A stretch of 8,711 nt of DNA from Caryophanales bacterium UBA7642 (GTDB lineage Bacteria > Bacillota_I > Bacilli_A > RFN20 > CAG-288), in assembly GCA_002483745.1 (NCBI GenBank), contig DLIM01000025.1, positions 88,687 through 97,397 of the forward strand. The letters run 5' to 3'. The translations under genes and the position numbers were made by a program. The notes beneath the pieces are model-generated. The model saw only the letters and a program-made list of their open reading frames with translations, ran no database searches and was not told where the DNA came from. Shown here in pieces: positions 7,399 through 8,711 of the stretch. Position 1 is the stretch's first letter; each line of letters begins with the position of its first letter.

Positions 7399-8075
7399 GT
7401 TTTACCAACTTTCTTTTCAAAGAGAGAAACAATGGCGTCTATTTCCTCTTCGATTGTTAAATTTGAAGTATCAAGCACAATGGCATCAGCGGCTTTCATT
7501 AAAGGTGAATTAGCACGATGAGAATCGATATAGTCACGAGAATTAATATCAGCCACAATGTCTTCAAGAGTAGACTTAATACCTTTTTCTTCGTTTTCTA
7601 AGAATCTTCTTTGGGCACGAGCTTCAACGGAAGCAATCTGATAAATCTTTAAGTCAGCATCAGGAAGAACTACTGTCCCAATATCTCTTCCATCCATCAC
7701 TACCGAATCATTTTTAGCCATTTCTCTTTGTAGGGCAACAAGTTTTTCTCTGACTGGCTTATGGGCGCAGGCATAGGAGACATTCGAAGAGACATCCATT
7801 TCACGGACTCTTTCAGTAACGTCTACTTCATTGAGGAAGATCTTACCATCACGGTTTTCTTCAATATGGCATTCATTTAATACCTTAGTGGCATCATTGA
7901 TATCTTTGGTATTCAAATGCTTTTGAAGCATTAAAAGAGTAACAGCTCTATACATAGCACCCGTATCGATATAAAGAAAGCCAAGTTCTTTAGCTACGCC
8001 TTTTGCAGCAGTAGACTTTCCGCTAGCAGCCGGACCATCAATGGCAATAGAATAGATTTTTTTATTAGATGACAT
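7377..8075 (-). CDS. cmk: Cytidylate (CMP/dCMP) kinase
   Basis: Cmk phosphorylates CMP and dCMP to the diphosphates in pyrimidine nucleotide salvage and supply. The 232-residue product (family usually 220-230) has the P-loop IDGPAASGKST (12-22), YIDTGAMYRA (35-44), the substrate-binding region SSNVSYACAHKPVRE (96-110), DGRDIGTVV (128-136), and the lid/arginine segment INSRDYIDSHRANSPL (177-192). I take the ATG at 8075 as the start because GGAG (8088-8085) lies 9 nt before it. A TTG at 8090 would add five residues but would overlap that ribosome binding site and the preceding gene. The ATG is one base after the stop of the upstream gene, and the 3' end overlaps der by 22 nt. In B. subtilis, ypfD (an S1-like gene) follows cmk, and it is absent here. 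Confidence 0.96.
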   Translation of the reverse strand: MSSNKKIYSIAIDGPAASGKSTAAKGVAKELGFLYIDTGAMYRAVTLLMLQKHLNTKDINDATKVLNECHIEENRDGKIFLNEVDVTERVREMDVSSNVSYACAHKPVREKLVALQREMAKNDSVVMDGRDIGTVVLPDADLKIYQIASVEARAQRRFLENEEKGIKSTLEDIVADINSRDYIDSHRANSPLMKAADAIVLDTSNLTIEEEIDAIVSLFEKKVGKTWKTMEK

Positions 8076-8076
8076 T

Positions 8077-8532
8077 TTAAATAACTCCAATGATTATTAG
8101 GATAATAGCAACAATGAGGGCAATGATGATAAGACCGATTGAAACCCAGATCCAAGCCTTCAAAGAAGGTCCTTTATGGGAAGCATTCTTCTCTTCCTTG
8201 ACTTTCTTATGATACCTAGCTTTGGCATCTTTCTTTTGGGAGGTTGAATCATACGTATCATACTCTTTGATAAGTTCATCGATAGACATTGAAAGAGTAT
8301 TCTTCTTAATGCCGCTTTTGCTGGCTTTAAGGTTCTTTTCCTGAAGAATAACTTCAGTTTCAGGCTTTTCAGTGATTTTAGTGAATTCAGCAGTGGCTTT
8401 CTTGTGATTCATATTCACAGGAGTAGGAATATTCTTTCCGACATCTTTAGATTCCTCAAAAGAATAGACATCCATATTGGATATTTTCTTTCTCAAATCC
8501 GCATATTTAACCACTCGGCTTTTATCGTTCAC
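8077..8532 (-). CDS. Hypothetical small protein with one C-terminal membrane anchor
   Basis: I do not recognise this 151-residue protein. The first 125 residues are polar and rich in Lys, Glu, Asp and Ser, and are probably largely disordered or helical. A basic, aromatic N-terminal patch (SRVVKYADLRKK, 5-16) and a short segment SMSIDELIKEYDTYD (81-95) look the most structured. A Lys-rich stretch (about 99-125) leads into a single strongly hydrophobic segment with two Trp at its border (126-151: AWIWVSIGLIIIA... to the end). That is a tail anchor with the N-terminal part in the cytoplasm by the positive-inside rule. There is no signal peptide. The start is GTG (8532) with AGGAG 11 nt upstream, and a perfect -10 TATAAT precedes it. 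It is the first gene of the cmk-der-gpsA operon and ends one base before the cmk ATG, so it is very likely co-expressed. A role at the membrane or in division is only a guess. Confidence 0.8.
   Translation of the reverse strand: MNDKSRVVKYADLRKKISNMDVYSFEESKDVGKNIPTPVNMNHKKATAEFTKITEKPETEVILQEKNLKASKSGIKKNTLSMSIDELIKEYDTYDSTSQKKDAKARYHKKVKEEKNASHKGPSLKAWIWVSIGLIIIALIVAIILIIIGVI
8085..8088 (-). promoter_or_regulatory. Shine-Dalgarno of cmk
   Basis: GGAG on the minus strand, inside the last codons of the upstream gene and 9 nt before the ATG at 8075. It favours that ATG over the TTG at 8090. Confidence 0.75.
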
Positions 8533-8543
8533 TTAAAAAGAAG

Positions 8544-8548
8544 CTCCT
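8544..8548 (-). promoter_or_regulatory. Shine-Dalgarno supporting a GTG start
   Basis: AGGAG on the minus strand, 11 nt before the GTG at 8532. The spacing is slightly long, but no ATG or TTG in frame fits better; the next in-frame ATG is residue 20. Confidence 0.65.
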
Positions 8549-8558
8549 ACATGTTAAT

Positions 8559-8564
8559 ATTATA
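8559..8564 (-). promoter_or_regulatory. -10 box of the hypothetical-cmk-der-gpsA operon
   Basis: TATAAT on the minus strand is a perfect -10 hexamer 26 nt before the GTG start codon. Transcription would start near 8552 and the leader would be about 20 nt. No recognisable -35 lies 16-18 nt upstream and there is no TGn extension. A 10-bp palindrome (8576-8585) overlaps that zone. Confidence 0.6.
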
Positions 8565-8644
8565 CTTATTTAGTCGGAATATTCCTATATCCAAATCAGT
8601 TTAAAAGCGGAAATCCGTATTTTTTTCAAAAAGATGGGAAAAGA

Positions 8645-8673
8645 TTGTATTAAAGGAATGATTTAGCTAAAAT
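8645..8673 (+). promoter_or_regulatory. Promoter of the tRNA gene
   Basis: The -35 TTGTAT (8645-8650) and -10 TAAAAT (8668-8673) are separated by exactly 17 nt. Transcription would begin near 8680, about 4 nt before the tRNA 5' end, which is typical of a stable-RNA promoter with a very short leader. Confidence 0.75.
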
Positions 8674-8683
8674 AGATACCGTT

Positions 8684-8711
8684 GCCGTCATAGCTCAGTT
8701 GGTAGAGCAAC
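8684..8711 (+). tRNA. tRNA gene, 5' part only (Thr-like)
   Basis: The 28 visible bases read as a 7-nt acceptor arm (GCCGTCA), TA, and a complete D arm with GCTC/GAGC stem and AGTTGGTA loop, then A and the first base(s) of the anticodon stem. The D-arm block TAGCTCAGTTGGTAGAGC is a textbook tRNA match. The sequence resembles tRNA-Thr genes of low-GC Gram-positives as I remember them (GCCG...TAGCTCA..TGGTAGAGCAAC), but the anticodon lies beyond the window, so the isotype is unproven. It is transcribed away from the minus-strand operon and may head a tRNA cluster. Confidence 0.9.

Noticed and set aside
8404..8604. 66-residue plus-strand frame opposite the hypothetical gene
   Set aside because: Antisense to the better supported minus-strand gene, whose GTG, Shine-Dalgarno, -10 box and membrane segment form a coherent unit.
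8608..8627. CGGAAATCCG followed by a T-run as a plus-strand terminator
   Set aside because: The stem is only 3-4 bp with a tiny loop, and no plus-strand gene lies upstream to terminate.
1..8711. A novel defence, mobile or biosynthetic system
   Set aside because: Every sizeable minus- and plus-strand gene except one small membrane-anchored protein belongs to a known housekeeping family. I found no transposase, integrase, direct-repeat array, toxin-antitoxin pair or shift in base composition.

Overview
The window is ordinary, tightly packed housekeeping DNA from a low-GC Gram-positive bacterium (about 40% G+C by eye). The evidence is the gene set and its order: cmk, der, gpsA and a HU gene in a row, then a CCA-enzyme-family gene, then dnaD-nth. 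This recalls clusters known from Bacillus and relatives. DnaD is a primosome protein of Bacillota/Mollicutes-type lineages. TGA is a real stop codon here (nth and der both end in TGA), so this is the standard bacterial code and not the Mycoplasma/Spiroplasma code. The short proteins and minimal spacers fit a streamlined Bacilli/Erysipelotrichia/RF39- or Acholeplasma-like genome, but I cannot name the species.

Layout. Positions 1-2559 (+ strand) hold clpB, complete except for about one codon or slightly more cut off by the left edge. It converges on the rest, and a two-way terminator at 2569-2603 separates the two sides and contains the nth stop codon. Everything from 2589 to 8532 is on the minus strand. 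Read in the direction of transcription it is: a small membrane-anchored protein of unknown function (8532-8077), cmk (8075-7377), der (7398-6064), gpsA (6067-5072), hup (5001-4696), a short CCA-enzyme-like nucleotidyltransferase (4645-3968), dnaD (3888-3232) and nth (3245-2589). At the right edge a tRNA gene (Thr-like, cut by the window end) starts on the plus strand at 8684 with its own promoter, divergent from the minus-strand block.

Transcription, as read from the sequence. A perfect TATAAT lies before the unknown gene. That gene, cmk, der and gpsA are joined by a 1-nt gap and by 22-nt and 4-nt overlaps, so they are probably one translationally coupled operon. hup has its own extended -10 promoter and ends in a strong intrinsic terminator whose T-run touches the start codon of the nucleotidyltransferase gene. 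dnaD-nth has an extended -10 promoter and a good ribosome binding site, and the two genes overlap by 14 nt.

Functionally the window covers protein disaggregation (ClpB), base-excision repair (Nth), replication restart/initiation (DnaD), tRNA 3'-end metabolism (the nucleotidyltransferase), nucleoid packaging (HU), phospholipid precursor supply (GpsA), ribosome assembly (Der) and pyrimidine nucleotide supply (Cmk). I see no mobile element, CRISPR array, phage gene or defence system, and no convincing undescribed system. The points most worth a second look are the half-length nucleotidyltransferase and the terminator hairpin that occupies its translation start region.
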